A stretch of 64,000 bases of DNA from Lachnoclostridium sp. (GTDB lineage: Bacteria; Bacillota; Clostridia; Lachnospirales; Lachnospiraceae). The position numbers and the translations under genes were made by a program. Of the stretch, positions 52,683 to 63,955 are shown piece after piece. How positions within the stretch are numbered: position 1 is the first letter of the stretch; each line of letters begins with the position of its first letter. The stretch spans positions 62,001 to 126,000 of the forward strand of contig JAETRR010000001.1 of NCBI GenBank assembly GCA_021770065.1, in the 5' to 3' direction. The notes beneath the pieces are model-generated. The model made no database searches and was not told the origin of the DNA. It was given only the letters and a program-made list of their open reading frames with translations.

Positions 52683-54530
52683 TTATTGTTCGCAGAAGTA
52701 GATCTCGTACCAGATGCAGAAGGTGTAGATGGTCCATAGCTTTCTGCTGTTGTCTTTGTGTTTTTTGAGGTGTTCTTCTAATAGGTCCATTAGTTTTTCC
52801 TGGCGGAAGTAGCGCTGGGCAGCCGGTCCAGTGAAGGCTTTGCGCATGCGGGCCTGGCCTTCTTCTTCGCAGATCCAGTGGCGGATGGGGACGGGGAAGC
52901 CCAGCTTCGGGCGTTCGCTGGTGTCGGTGTCCAGCTTGAAGGCGGCGGCTTTGCGCAGGATGTATTTTGTTATGCGGCCTCTCTGCTTCATGTGGGGCGG
53001 GAGGCGCCGGGATACGGCGAATACCTCACGGTCCAGGAAGGGGACGCGGACCTCCAGGGAATGGGCCATGCTCATGCGGTCGGCTTTTTGGAGGATGTCT
53101 CCAGGAAGCCAGTGGCGCAGATCGATTTCCTGCATGCGGTCGGCATCCCGAAGGCCGAGGGTTCTGTCGTAGTCTTCTTCCAGGAAGCTTTGGGGGCTTC
53201 GGGCTCCGATGTTTTTGCAAAGCAGGGCACGGCGTTCTTCCAGGGTAAAGATGTTGGCGTTGCCGATGAAACGCTCTTCCAGGGTTTTGCTTCCGCGGAT
53301 TAAGAAGTTTTTGCCTTTCAAGTTTGGAAAGTGCCGTGCAAGGCAGGCCAGCCATGTACGCAGTTTTCCGGGCAGCATCTGGTAACGCCGGAGGGCTTCC
53401 GGTTCGCAGTAGATGCGGTAGCCGCCGAAAAGTTCGTCGGCTCCTTCGCCGGACACTACAACTTTGACATCTTTTGCCGCTTCCATGGAGAGAAAGTAGA
53501 GCGCTACTGCGGAGGCATCACCTAAGGGTTCATCCATGTAGTAAAGGACTTCGGGTACGGCCTCCCAGAATTCCTGCTCGCGGATTCTTCTGCCTTTGTG
53601 ATCCAGGCCGCACTGTTCAGCCGTGTTCCGGGCGTACCGGATCTCATTGTAGCGGCTTCCTTCCTGGCCGAAGCCTACAGTATAGGCTTTTTTCCCTCCG
53701 AATTCGGAAGCGATCAGGCCGGAGTCTACGCCGCCCGAAAGGAAGGTTCCGACTTCTACGTCGGCTATTTCGTGAGCCTTTACGGAATCTTTTATCGTCC
53801 GGTCTACGGCTTCTAACCACTCGCTTTCTCCTTTTCCTGTCTCCGGCTGTAAGGAGGGTTCAAAGTATTTCTGAATCTCCAGGATGATGCTTCCGCTTTT
53901 CCAGCGAAGAAAGCTTCCCGGTTCCAGCCGGTAAATACCTTTGAAGAAGGTTTCCTCCAGGGCGGAATACTGAAAGGAGAGAAACTGCTCCAACGCCTGC
54001 TCATTCAGCTCTTTCTGATATCCCGGATACTTGAGTATGCTTTTTATCTCGGAGGCGAAGATGAGGCTTTCGCCTGCTATGGTGTAGTAAAAGGGCTTGA
54101 TTCCGAAATAGTCCCGGGCCGCAAAGAGTTCTTTTTTTTCTTCGTCCCAGATCGCGAAGGCAAACATTCCGCGCAGACGGGAGAGCAGTTCGCTGCCCCA
54201 CTCTTCATAGCCGTGAATCAGAACTTCCGTGTCGGAGCGTGTCTTGAACTGATGTCCGGCTTTTAGCAGCTCCTTTCGAAGCTCCTGATAATTGTAGATC
54301 TCTCCGTTGAATACCAGAACCTTGCTGCCGTTTTCATTTTCCATGGGCTGGGCGCCCGTTTCCAGATCGATGATGCTTAAGCGCCGGAATCCCAGGGCCG
54401 CATCGCCGCTCAGCCAGCTTCCCCCGTCATCGGGACCCCGGTGCCGGATGGCATCCTTCATTTCCTCTAATATCTGTTCTCTATCCCAATTTTCTTTTTT
54501 CTTTCCCACAACTCCGCAGATGCCGCACAT
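52683..54530 (-). CDS. asnB: Asparagine synthase (glutamine-hydrolyzing)
   Basis: MCGICGVVGKKK...IRHRGPDDGG...FLSGGVDSGLIA...VVSGEGADELFGGY. Confidence 0.96.
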   Translation of the reverse strand: MCGICGVVGKKKENWDREQILEEMKDAIRHRGPDDGGSWLSGDAALGFRRLSIIDLETGAQPMENENGSKVLVFNGEIYNYQELRKELLKAGHQFKTRSDTEVLIHGYEEWGSELLSRLRGMFAFAIWDEEKKELFAARDYFGIKPFYYTIAGESLIFASEIKSILKYPGYQKELNEQALEQFLSFQYSALEETFFKGIYRLEPGSFLRWKSGSIILEIQKYFEPSLQPETGKGESEWLEAVDRTIKDSVKAHEIADVEVGTFLSGGVDSGLIASEFGGKKAYTVGFGQEGSRYNEIRYARNTAEQCGLDHKGRRIREQEFWEAVPEVLYYMDEPLGDASAVALYFLSMEAAKDVKVVVSGEGADELFGGYRIYCEPEALRRYQMLPGKLRTWLACLARHFPNLKGKNFLIRGSKTLEERFIGNANIFTLEERRALLCKNIGARSPQSFLEEDYDRTLGLRDADRMQEIDLRHWLPGDILQKADRMSMAHSLEVRVPFLDREVFAVSRRLPPHMKQRGRITKYILRKAAAFKLDTDTSERPKLGFPVPIRHWICEEEGQARMRKAFTGPAAQRYFRQEKLMDLLEEHLKKHKDNSRKLWTIYTFCIWYEIYFCEQ

Positions 54531-54537
54531 ATGATAT

Positions 54538-54686
54538 CCTCCTATTCCAGTTCCGTAATATCCCTCCCTGTACACCTTAGCCTAAATCAATTTCCAGCCG
54601 CAGATACATGCGCCTGTAAATCGATTTGTGCACTGTGAGGGATATTACTGTTTTAAATCGCTGCGCGATAGCACTAAAGGGTAAAG
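54538..54686 (-). repeat. Dispersed structured 5'UTR element, copy D
   Basis: Near-identical to 36807-36954; ends at asnB SD. Confidence 0.85.
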
Positions 54687-54834
54687 CTTCCGCAATACTC
54701 CTCCTGTGCCCCCTGGTCTTTTCTCTTCTTTTTGGTTACCATAATCTTAGCATCGCCTTATTTCGACAAATTTTCCGACTTGTAACAAAATTGTATCCGG
54801 ATGTTAATATTGTTTTTCAATTTACTCCGCCATG

Positions 54835-54872
54835 GTAAAGCTTGAAGCTGCATATGCAGCTCCAAGCTTTAC
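54835..54872. repeat. 38-bp near-perfect palindrome
   Basis: GTAAAGCTTGAAGCTGCATATGCAGCTCCAAGCTTTAC. Confidence 0.9.
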
Positions 54873-54886
54873 GGGCTTCGCCCTAT

Positions 54887-54950
54887 AAAAAGAATCAGGG
54901 CAGATACTCTTAGTGAGCAAGCTCACAGAGTATCTGCCCTGATTCTTTTT
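54887..54950. terminator. Long hairpin with A/T tracts on both sides (bidirectional-terminator-like)
   Basis: AAAAAGAATCAGGGCAGATACTCTtaGTGAGC-aa-GCTCACAGAGTATCTGCCCTGATTCTTTTT. Confidence 0.85.
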
Positions 54951-54967
54951 GCATGGCTCAACTTACG

Positions 54968-56404
54968 CTAAAACTCCAGTACCAGAGCCCTGCGTCCGGA
55001 TTCCCACTGTATCCTGTAGTCGGTAACGGCATATCCTTTTGATTCTTGCGTATTTTTCTCCGTATTCGTTACATTCGGAACACCGGTCTCGGCAAGAAGC
55101 CTTCGGTAAATCGGATCATACTGAAGACGTATCACATAACCCGCGTTCTGGTACAACACGCGCCTTGTCATCCCTGCTTCTTCTCCTGCGTCCATCCCCG
55201 GCTCTGCTTCCAGACTGGTATACAGACAGATATCCTGGGGCCCCGTGTCGCCCATATGATCCCGGTCGTACTCCGCCACCACAAATGCCTCGCCGCCGTC
55301 CAGCACACAGAAATCCCGGATTCCTCTTGCCGGACCGATTGGCATGCTGTTTGTATAAGCCCCGTCCGGTAAAGCAAGGCTTACAATCCCTTCCTCCGCA
55401 GAGGTAAAGTACAGGCATTCTCCTTCCGCATCCAGATACAGCTTTGTATCCCTTGGACAGCTTGCCACACCCGGCATCACCACCCCCTCTGTCTCCATCC
55501 CCGGCTCCGGAATTTCCTGAGAAAAAAAATCAATAATTGACTGTGGAGCTTCCTGATTGCTCCATTCATTCTCCTCCCTCTCCGAAACAAGAGCCGTAAG
55601 TATTTTCTTCCCGTCCCAATCTACATAAAGACGCGTCCCCTCCAGATTTCCCGGCTTCCCTATGGTTCCGGCATAGTAGTAATTGAGACGGTTAACCGTC
55701 TTCCCTGTCTCCATATCCCGAAAATACAGTATGAATTTCTCTCCCATATAGCTGTCCCAGACGGACGCATATCTTGGGTAAAAACCGTAACACAAAAGGG
55801 AGGCATCTCTGCTCCAGGCCGTAAGTATGATAAACTCATCTCCGGAATATTCCCCTCCGGCTCCTTCATCTCCATTGAGGAGAAGCTCCTCCTGTCCGCT
55901 CTCCAGATCCATCAGATAAAGATGTCCTCCCACGAAAGACGTATCTTTCCTTACATACAAAAGATACTTTCCGTCAGGAGAAAAGAACTCCGTCTCCATA
56001 TTCCTCTCATCCTCGGTCCCCTCCAGCCAGGATATTTCAAGTCCGATGGATGCCATTAACTCTCCCACAGGAAACAGCCCCGAATCATAAAAACCGTAGC
56101 GGTAATCCAGGCTCCGCACCCGGAGGCCGTCCGTGCCGCTCTCAGCCAGCCGTACTTTGTGCTCTCCCGCTCCCGGCAAAAAGGCCGTATATCCTCCATA
56201 CCAGAGGGTTTCATAGTCTTCATTGTACATTTTGCGGACAGCGTAACGATCTCCTTTTTCTCCCTCAAGGGCAACGCCCTGCTCCGTCTCCTCCTCCGGC
56301 AGCAGCATAGTCTTGGGTTCCGGCACTCTCCGGCAGCCTGCCAAAAGGGACAGACTAAGAAGGAGAGCACTTATGTTCCATCTCATACGTCTTTGTTTCT
56401 TCAC
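54968..56404 (-). CDS. Lipoprotein, probable beta-propeller-like
   Basis: Lipobox SLLAGCRR; FSPDGKYLLYVRKD, AWSRDASLLCYGF repeats; start (GTG) approximate. Confidence 0.65.
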   Translation of the reverse strand: MKKQRRMRWNISALLLSLSLLAGCRRVPEPKTMLLPEEETEQGVALEGEKGDRYAVRKMYNEDYETLWYGGYTAFLPGAGEHKVRLAESGTDGLRVRSLDYRYGFYDSGLFPVGELMASIGLEISWLEGTEDERNMETEFFSPDGKYLLYVRKDTSFVGGHLYLMDLESGQEELLLNGDEGAGGEYSGDEFIILTAWSRDASLLCYGFYPRYASVWDSYMGEKFILYFRDMETGKTVNRLNYYYAGTIGKPGNLEGTRLYVDWDGKKILTALVSEREENEWSNQEAPQSIIDFFSQEIPEPGMETEGVVMPGVASCPRDTKLYLDAEGECLYFTSAEEGIVSLALPDGAYTNSMPIGPARGIRDFCVLDGGEAFVVAEYDRDHMGDTGPQDICLYTSLEAEPGMDAGEEAGMTRRVLYQNAGYVIRLQYDPIYRRLLAETGVPNVTNTEKNTQESKGYAVTDYRIQWESGRRALVLEF

Positions 56405-56423
56405 AGTCTCTCTCCTTTCCTGC

Positions 56424-57959
56424 CTAGGTCCCCTGCTGTCTCTCCAATACCGGAAAAAGAAGGAAAAATCCAATTCTCCCTTCCGGACGGTTTTCCGCCC
56501 AGATCACGCCCTTATGCTCCCGCATAATCTTTTGGCAGATGGAAAGCCCCAGACCTGCACTCCCCTGTTCTCTGGAAAATTCCTTGTCCGCCCGGTAAAA
56601 GGGTTCAAAGATATGCTTTAGCTCCTCCTGGCTCATCTGCTTTCCCTTATTTGACACGGAAAAGAGCACCCGGCCCTTCCGGTATCCCCCGGAAATCCGA
56701 ATCTCAGAGCCTTCCTCCCCATACTTCACCGCATTATCAATGAGATTGATAAATACCTGACGAAGACGCTCCTCCTGGCCCCACACATAAAGGTTCTGCT
56801 CCAGCTTCAGGCGAATATACGCCCCATAACGGTTCGCCTTGATCTCCATGGCCTCGGAGACGCTCCGGATCAGATTTCCCATATCCACCTGCGCCCTTTC
56901 CTCCCGTTCCGTCCGGTCCGCCATTTCCAGAAGCTGGATTACCATCCGGTGAAGTCTTGTGCTCTCATGAAGAATATGCTCCATACCTTTTTCAATCAGC
57001 TCTTCATCATTTCCCTGGTCCGCCTCAATAAGCTGGGCATAGCCCTGAATTGTGGTAAGAGGGGTTTTCAGTTCATGGGTCACATTATTGTAGAATTCCT
57101 GACGGCTGTTTAAAAGCTTCAGAATCTGATCCCGGTCATCCTGCATTTTCTGAATATACTGGCCAACCTTATTCAGCATGGCGCTGTAGTGTCTGGACAG
57201 CTCCCCCATCTCATCCCGTCTGGCGGAAGATGCCAGCCCTGCCAAAAGCTCCGTATTGACTTCATCCTGCTCCAAATCAAGGCTCATCTGACGGGATACT
57301 TTGGTCAGACGCTGAACGGGCTTGATGATGCGGTCCAGCAGGAGAAAAATCAGGATAAAAGCCGCAGCAAATACGGCCGCAGCAGCCCGGATGATAATGC
57401 CTTTCATCTGTTCGCCCTGCTGCCACAGTTCCGTATAATCCATACAGTAGCGGATAATTCCCACATTTTTCTCCGCCACAATCACCGGCATGGCAAACCA
57501 GACCTCCAGTGTACCCGCCTCGGAGTATACCAGAGTGAAGGCCGTATTTCCGCTTACTGCTTCCGTAAGCTCCCCGGCGCCTCCTTCCTTGCCGTCGCTG
57601 TGGTTTTTCCGATAGTTGTAGGCCAGAAGCTCCCCGTCCTTGGAGTAGGCTGCCAGCTCATAGCGCCCGGAGGAACCGTACATTTCCTGCACGATTGTTT
57701 CCGCAAGGCTGTTAAAGCTTTCCTCATCGTTGTTGGCATTGTTTAAAATCAGAAGCTGACGCACGTAGATCTCCGTATTTTCCCGGATGGTTTGAAGCTC
57801 TCTTATAATTTGATCCTCCCGGCTTTTCTGCAGCTGCCGATCTGAGATCCAGTATAAAAAAATCCCGCTTACCAGGAACACGGCAACGAGGCCCACTGTC
57901 ATCTGCATGCGGATCCCGAAGCGTATTGTTCCATTTTCACGAGATTTTTTATGGTACAT
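56424..57959 (-). CDS. Sensor histidine kinase
   Basis: FYNNVTHELKTPLTTIQGYAQLI; VFINLIDNAVKYG; GSAGLGLSI. Confidence 0.95.
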   Translation of the reverse strand: MYHKKSRENGTIRFGIRMQMTVGLVAVFLVSGIFLYWISDRQLQKSREDQIIRELQTIRENTEIYVRQLLILNNANNDEESFNSLAETIVQEMYGSSGRYELAAYSKDGELLAYNYRKNHSDGKEGGAGELTEAVSGNTAFTLVYSEAGTLEVWFAMPVIVAEKNVGIIRYCMDYTELWQQGEQMKGIIIRAAAAVFAAAFILIFLLLDRIIKPVQRLTKVSRQMSLDLEQDEVNTELLAGLASSARRDEMGELSRHYSAMLNKVGQYIQKMQDDRDQILKLLNSRQEFYNNVTHELKTPLTTIQGYAQLIEADQGNDEELIEKGMEHILHESTRLHRMVIQLLEMADRTEREERAQVDMGNLIRSVSEAMEIKANRYGAYIRLKLEQNLYVWGQEERLRQVFINLIDNAVKYGEEGSEIRISGGYRKGRVLFSVSNKGKQMSQEELKHIFEPFYRADKEFSREQGSAGLGLSICQKIMREHKGVIWAENRPEGRIGFFLLFPVLERQQGT

Positions 57960-58623
57960 ATTTGTATCCCACTCCAAATACAGTGACCAGCTTGTCTCCA
58001 AGCCCCGTCTTGCGGCGCAGACGCTGAATGTGTATATCCACGGTCCGGGTGTCACCTGCGTAGTCGTAGCCCCAGATCTGCTCCAAGAGTATCACTCTGG
58101 TAAATACCTGTCTGGGATGTTTTAAAAAGTACAATAGCAGATCGTATTCCTTGGGGGTCAGCTCTACAGGCTCACCGTTTCGATAGACCATGCGCTCCTG
58201 TTCGGACACGGTCAGACCCTCTGCCGCCGGCTCTTCCTCGCGGATACCCCGGACACGGTCAAAGCGCCGCAGGATGGTGCGCACCCTGGCTACTACCTCG
58301 CGGAGATCAAAAGGCTTGGTAATGTAATCGTCCGCACCGGATTCCAGGCCGTAAAGCTTATCTTCCACATTTCCTCGGGCAGTCAGCATAATGATGGGAA
58401 TGTTGTGCCGCTCCGTAAGCATCCGGCACACGTCCACACCGGCAATGTCCGGAAGCATCCAGTCTAAGAGCACCATATCCGGCTCATAGCCTTCCGCTTT
58501 CCCAAGGCCGCTTCCTCCCGTGTAAGCACAGGCCACCTCGAAGCCTTCCTTCTCAAATCCATATTTTAAAATGTCTGCTATGGGTTTTTCGTCCTCTATT
58601 ACCAGGATTCGTTTCTGGTCCAT
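57949..58623 (-). CDS. OmpR-family response regulator
   Basis: MDQKRILVIEDEKPIADILKYGFEKEG; LLDWMLPDIAG; LTPKEYDLLLYF. Confidence 0.96.
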   Translation of the reverse strand: MDQKRILVIEDEKPIADILKYGFEKEGFEVACAYTGGSGLGKAEGYEPDMVLLDWMLPDIAGVDVCRMLTERHNIPIIMLTARGNVEDKLYGLESGADDYITKPFDLREVVARVRTILRRFDRVRGIREEEPAAEGLTVSEQERMVYRNGEPVELTPKEYDLLLYFLKHPRQVFTRVILLEQIWGYDYAGDTRTVDIHIQRLRRKTGLGDKLVTVFGVGYKYVP

Positions 58624-58811
58624 CCTTTTGCACTCCCTTTTTGTCTCAAGAATCCTGTATATCGTAGAATATTGTACCTTCTACCATATAAAAATATGCT
58701 ACACCAATGGTATAGCATATTTTTATCAAATTTGTAAACATATTGTATCAGATAAATAATTCCCTATTAAATCTGCATTTGTGTCTTATATATTTGTTTG
58801 TTCAACAATTC

Positions 58812-58985
58812 TTAAGCCTTTTTCCTGCGATTTCGCTGCACAACCGCACTCTTAAATGCTTTCATCATAGCCGGTGACAATTCTTCGCAGTCCTTATCAA
58901 AATTGATTGAGCTTTTTTTTGCCGCTTCAACTTCTTTAAGCTGTTCTTCCGTAGGTTTTTGTCCACTCTCAATAATTAATTTCAT
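58812..58985 (-). CDS. 57-aa antitoxin-like small protein
   Basis: MKLIIESGQKPTEEQLKEVEAAKKSSINFDKDCEELSPAMMKAFKSAVVQRNRRKKA; not in the ORF track. Confidence 0.5.
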   Translation of the reverse strand: MKLIIESGQKPTEEQLKEVEAAKKSSINFDKDCEELSPAMMKAFKSAVVQRNRRKKA

Positions 58986-59118
58986 TTTTGACTGTTTCCT
59001 CTTGGATTATTCTATGATAACAGTATATCATTAAACAGCAGGTCTATCAAATACATTTTTTCTCTAATTGGTAGACACACCATTCCAAAACTCCTCTTTT
59101 TTAAGGCAAAAACAAAGA

Positions 59119-59180
59119 CTGCAGGGAAAATAAAACATGAGACTTTTCTGATACTCAATGTCTTATTTCCCTGCAGCCCC
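59119..59180. terminator. Terminator-like hairpin of a repeated family
   Basis: CTGCAGGGAAAATAAAA...CTTATTTCCCTGCAG. Confidence 0.6.
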
Positions 59181-59248
59181 TGCATTAAATCTGCATTTTG
59201 TGCTGCCGCATTTTTCAATCTGCTTTTTAAAAATGACGAATCATGCCG

Positions 59249-60733
<1,485 letters not shown>

Positions 60734-60754
60734 TCATTCCTCCTGTTTCGATTT

Positions 60755-62611
60755 TTATTTAATTACAGTTAATAAAGCTTCACTCTTTGCAATCATGCCT
60801 TCCGTCTCATTGGGAAGCACATCCAGATAGTCCCCGGAATTTGTCACCAGAACCGGTGTTACCAGGGAGTATCCTTCTTTCAGAATCGCTGCCAAATCTG
60901 CCTCTAAGAGAACATCTCCGGCCTTTACCTTCTGATTCTCTGTTACCTTTACTTCAAAATGCTTTCCCTGAAGGTTTGCCGTATCAATTCCTACATGAAT
61001 GATACATTCCACTCCATCCTCGGAGGTAACACCTACTGCATGCCTGGTAGGATACAGCGCCGTCACCGTACCGTCAAACGGAGCCACTACCACGCCATCC
61101 TCCGGGTCTATGGCAATTCCCTTTCCCATGGTTCCGGAAGAAAATACCACGTCTTTTACCTGCTCAAGGGGAATCAGATTTCCGGTAATGGGTGCATAGA
61201 TAATTGAATTCTTCTTTCCTCCGGCTGCGGCTGCCGCCTGATGCTCTTCCTTTGTCTCCGTCCCCGAACCATCCTTTTCCTCAGAAAGCCCCATGACCAT
61301 AACCAGCACAAAACCAAGTCCGGCTGCTACGGCCATACCAAGACATACAGCCCAGAAGCCCTCTCCCATAAATACGGGAAGAGATAAAATACAGGAATTT
61401 ACATAAGCAGTTGCCCGTCCTCCAAAAGCTCCTACAATTGCTCCGCCTGCAGCACCTGCGATCATAACAGCAATCAATGCATTTTTAAACTTCAACAGAA
61501 CACCATAGATTCCAGGCTCCGTAATTCCAATGAAGGAAGAAATTGCGGTGGAAGCGCCTACGGATTTATTTTCGCTCTTCTTTGCCCTTACCATAACGCC
61601 CATGCAGACACCAAACAGCGCCAGAGTTCCCATAGTGTTCATAGGAAGCAGGAAGTCATAGCCAAATTGATTCAGGTTCTCCATACAGATAGCGCCCAGG
61701 GACAGATGCATACCGGTCAACACCACCAGCAGACGGGTTCCGCCTACAATCGCACCGGCGATGACGGGGGACAGGTCGTAAAGGAATTTTACAATGGTCA
61801 CTAAGATCCTGGAAATGTAATTTGCCAGAGGCGCAATTCCGATCAAGGTCAGGGGCGCCATAATCAGCATTACAAGCATGGGCGTGAACACCAGCCGGAG
61901 CACCTTGGGAATCACTTTATCAATCCACTTATATACAAAACTCAGCACCAGCACAGTCAAAATAATGGGAATGCTGCTGGCCGCATACTTTACAAAGGGA
62001 ATCGGCATTCCCAGGAAATGCAAGGGCGCAGCTCCTTCCGCAAGGCCGGCTGTCATAGTAGGATACAAAAGGCATCCTGCAAGGGCCATGGAGCAGGCCG
62101 TATCCGTCTTAAACCGTTTGGATGCGGACCATGCTACCAGGAATGGGAAGAAATAGAATACGCAGTCACCCGCAATAGTCAGTACCGTAATAAAATCCGA
62201 AGCCGGATCAAAACCGCAGTAGGAAGTCAAAATCGTGATTAGACCTTTAATCATACCGGTCCCGGCCAGTACCGGGATAGTGGGCAGGAAAATAGCCGCC
62301 ATGGTTTCAAACAATCCGGTTGCTTTAAATTTCTGCTTCTGGGCCATGGTTTCCTCGTTATGAACAAATCCTACCTGGGCAACTGCTGCATCATAAACAG
62401 CATTTACCTCATTTCCAATGATAATCTGGAGCTGCTCTGTCTGATACTGTGCTCCGATTACTCCGTCCAATGCTTTGATTTTCTCTAAATCTGCCAAGGA
62501 CTTATCCTTCAGGTAAAACCGCAGCCTTGTTACACAGTGGAACATTTCCTTGATGTTCTCTTTGCCGCCGACTTCCTTTAAAATCTGTCCGGCCAGTTTT
62601 TTTGCATCCAT
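60755..62611 (-). CDS. PTS beta-glucoside transporter subunit IIBCA
   Basis: IIB MFHCVTRLRFYLKD, IIA CIIHVGIDTANLQGKHF. Confidence 0.95.
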   Translation of the reverse strand: MDAKKLAGQILKEVGGKENIKEMFHCVTRLRFYLKDKSLADLEKIKALDGVIGAQYQTEQLQIIIGNEVNAVYDAAVAQVGFVHNEETMAQKQKFKATGLFETMAAIFLPTIPVLAGTGMIKGLITILTSYCGFDPASDFITVLTIAGDCVFYFFPFLVAWSASKRFKTDTACSMALAGCLLYPTMTAGLAEGAAPLHFLGMPIPFVKYAASSIPIILTVLVLSFVYKWIDKVIPKVLRLVFTPMLVMLIMAPLTLIGIAPLANYISRILVTIVKFLYDLSPVIAGAIVGGTRLLVVLTGMHLSLGAICMENLNQFGYDFLLPMNTMGTLALFGVCMGVMVRAKKSENKSVGASTAISSFIGITEPGIYGVLLKFKNALIAVMIAGAAGGAIVGAFGGRATAYVNSCILSLPVFMGEGFWAVCLGMAVAAGLGFVLVMVMGLSEEKDGSGTETKEEHQAAAAAGGKKNSIIYAPITGNLIPLEQVKDVVFSSGTMGKGIAIDPEDGVVVAPFDGTVTALYPTRHAVGVTSEDGVECIIHVGIDTANLQGKHFEVKVTENQKVKAGDVLLEADLAAILKEGYSLVTPVLVTNSGDYLDVLPNETEGMIAKSEALLTVIK

Positions 62612-62645
62612 AATCCTTCCGCCTTTCTTTTATAAACTAAGTAAA

Positions 62646-62697
62646 ATAAAAAGACCCAAATTAAGATATCTCTTCCGATACATTAATTCAGGTCTTG
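62646..62697 (-). terminator. Conditional terminator in leader of the second bgl PTS gene
   Basis: AAGACCTGAATTAATGTATCGGAAGAGATATCTTAATTTGGGTCTTTTTATTTT. Confidence 0.85.
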
Positions 62698-62720
62698 CCT
62701 CCATTACGAGTCACAATCCT
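62691..62720 (-). promoter_or_regulatory. RAT site
   Basis: AGGATTGTGACTCGTAATGGAGGCAAGACC; overlaps the bglG stop codon. Confidence 0.9.
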
Positions 62721-63567
62721 AAGCATTATGTTCTCTCACCCGTTCAATATGAATTGTCAGATAAAGCTTCTCTTCGTCGCTTACCTGGTATCCGAATTCC
62801 AAATGAATGTATTTTGCAATCCTCTGTGCGCATTCATAGGATTTCTTATAATTATTTTCTACAAGCGTTAATAGCTGTTTGTCGCCGTCTGTAGATGTCA
62901 ACGGCTTTTTATCCATCATTCTCTGTACGAAGAACTTCAGATGTGTTATCAGACGATAGTAATCAAGAGAATCCTCCTGAAACTCCATCTTGAAGTAATT
63001 GCGGATAATCGTCAGGGTATCCTGCACAATCTGTGTTCTCTGTACGGTATCCTCCATAGAACCAGTCATGCCTGCGTTCACAAAGTGAAACGCAATGAAA
63101 CCTGCCTCATCCTCTGGAAGCTCTGCCTCAAAGGTCCTGTTAATCAATTCGAGAGCCTCTATGGCCGCTTCATACTCCCCACGGTACATCATCTTTGTCT
63201 CAGTCAGAAGCTGATTCTTGATCAGCATTCCTTCACGGTATCTCTGAACACTGAAATGAATATGGTCCATGAGAGAAAGATAGATATTATCATCAAAATC
63301 GTGTTCCAGCTTCTTTCTGGCATTTTCAATGACCTTCTCGGTAATCTCCAGGTATTCTTCAGGGATTTCACTCAGTATCTTTTGAAATTTTGCCGCCAAA
63401 TCCGGAACCTGCTGGGAAAAGATACGTTCGATCTTATCCTTCTCTATGGTATCTCCCCGTTTTTTCCGGAAAGCAATTCCGCTTCCCATTACAATAATGT
63501 CCTCTCCCTTTTCATTCAAAGAAATGACCACATTATTGTTCAGTACTTTCACTATCTTCAGAACCAT
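62719..63567 (-). CDS. BglG/LicT-family PRD transcription antiterminator
   Basis: MVLKIVKVLNNNVVISLNEKGEDIIVMGSGIAFRKKRGD plus PRDs. ORF-track start at 63690 would lie in the RAT leader. Confidence 0.93.
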   Translation of the reverse strand: MVLKIVKVLNNNVVISLNEKGEDIIVMGSGIAFRKKRGDTIEKDKIERIFSQQVPDLAAKFQKILSEIPEEYLEITEKVIENARKKLEHDFDDNIYLSLMDHIHFSVQRYREGMLIKNQLLTETKMMYRGEYEAAIEALELINRTFEAELPEDEAGFIAFHFVNAGMTGSMEDTVQRTQIVQDTLTIIRNYFKMEFQEDSLDYYRLITHLKFFVQRMMDKKPLTSTDGDKQLLTLVENNYKKSYECAQRIAKYIHLEFGYQVSDEEKLYLTIHIERVREHNA

Positions 63568-63619
63568 CCCTCGCTTTCTGAGTTGAATTCTCTCTTTGTC
63601 CGCCGGATATGCATTCCGG

Positions 63620-63694
63620 AAAAACAAAAAATACAGGCCACCAAAAGCAATCTTCTTCTGCTTTCGGTATTGCCTGCTTCCCAGTAACAATCCT
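63620..63694 (-). promoter_or_regulatory. RAT site plus terminator in leader of bglG itself
   Basis: AGGATTGTTACTGGGAAGCAGGCAATACC followed by ACCGAAAGCA-gaagaagat-TGCTTTTGGT...TATTTTTTGTTTTT. Confidence 0.8.
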
Positions 63695-63905
63695 CATCAA
63701 GCTATGCATATGTCTTGTAAACGTCTACGTAAATATAATAACACAATAAATATTTCTGTCAATGAATTTTTTATTTTTTGTCTAAATTCACAATTTTCAG
63801 GCCCTGCATTTGTCTAATATTACTATGATTTTTCTAATGAACCGGCAAAGGCCGCTGTCCCATAAAGAGATGTATTATAGCTTATATTTAAATCCTGCAC
63901 ATTGA

Positions 63906-63938
63906 GAAGGGGCTGCCTTATTTCCCGACAGCCCCTTC
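63906..63938. terminator. Hairpin of the repeated GGGGCTG/CAGCCCC family
   Basis: GAAGGGGCTG-ccttatttcccga-CAGCCCCTTC. Confidence 0.65.
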
Positions 63939-63955
63939 AACCTCAAAAAACGATT

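Noticed and set aside
52445-52768. Plus-strand ORF in the 52.4-52.6 kb gap
   Set aside because: Generated by the inverted repeat; no homology recognised.
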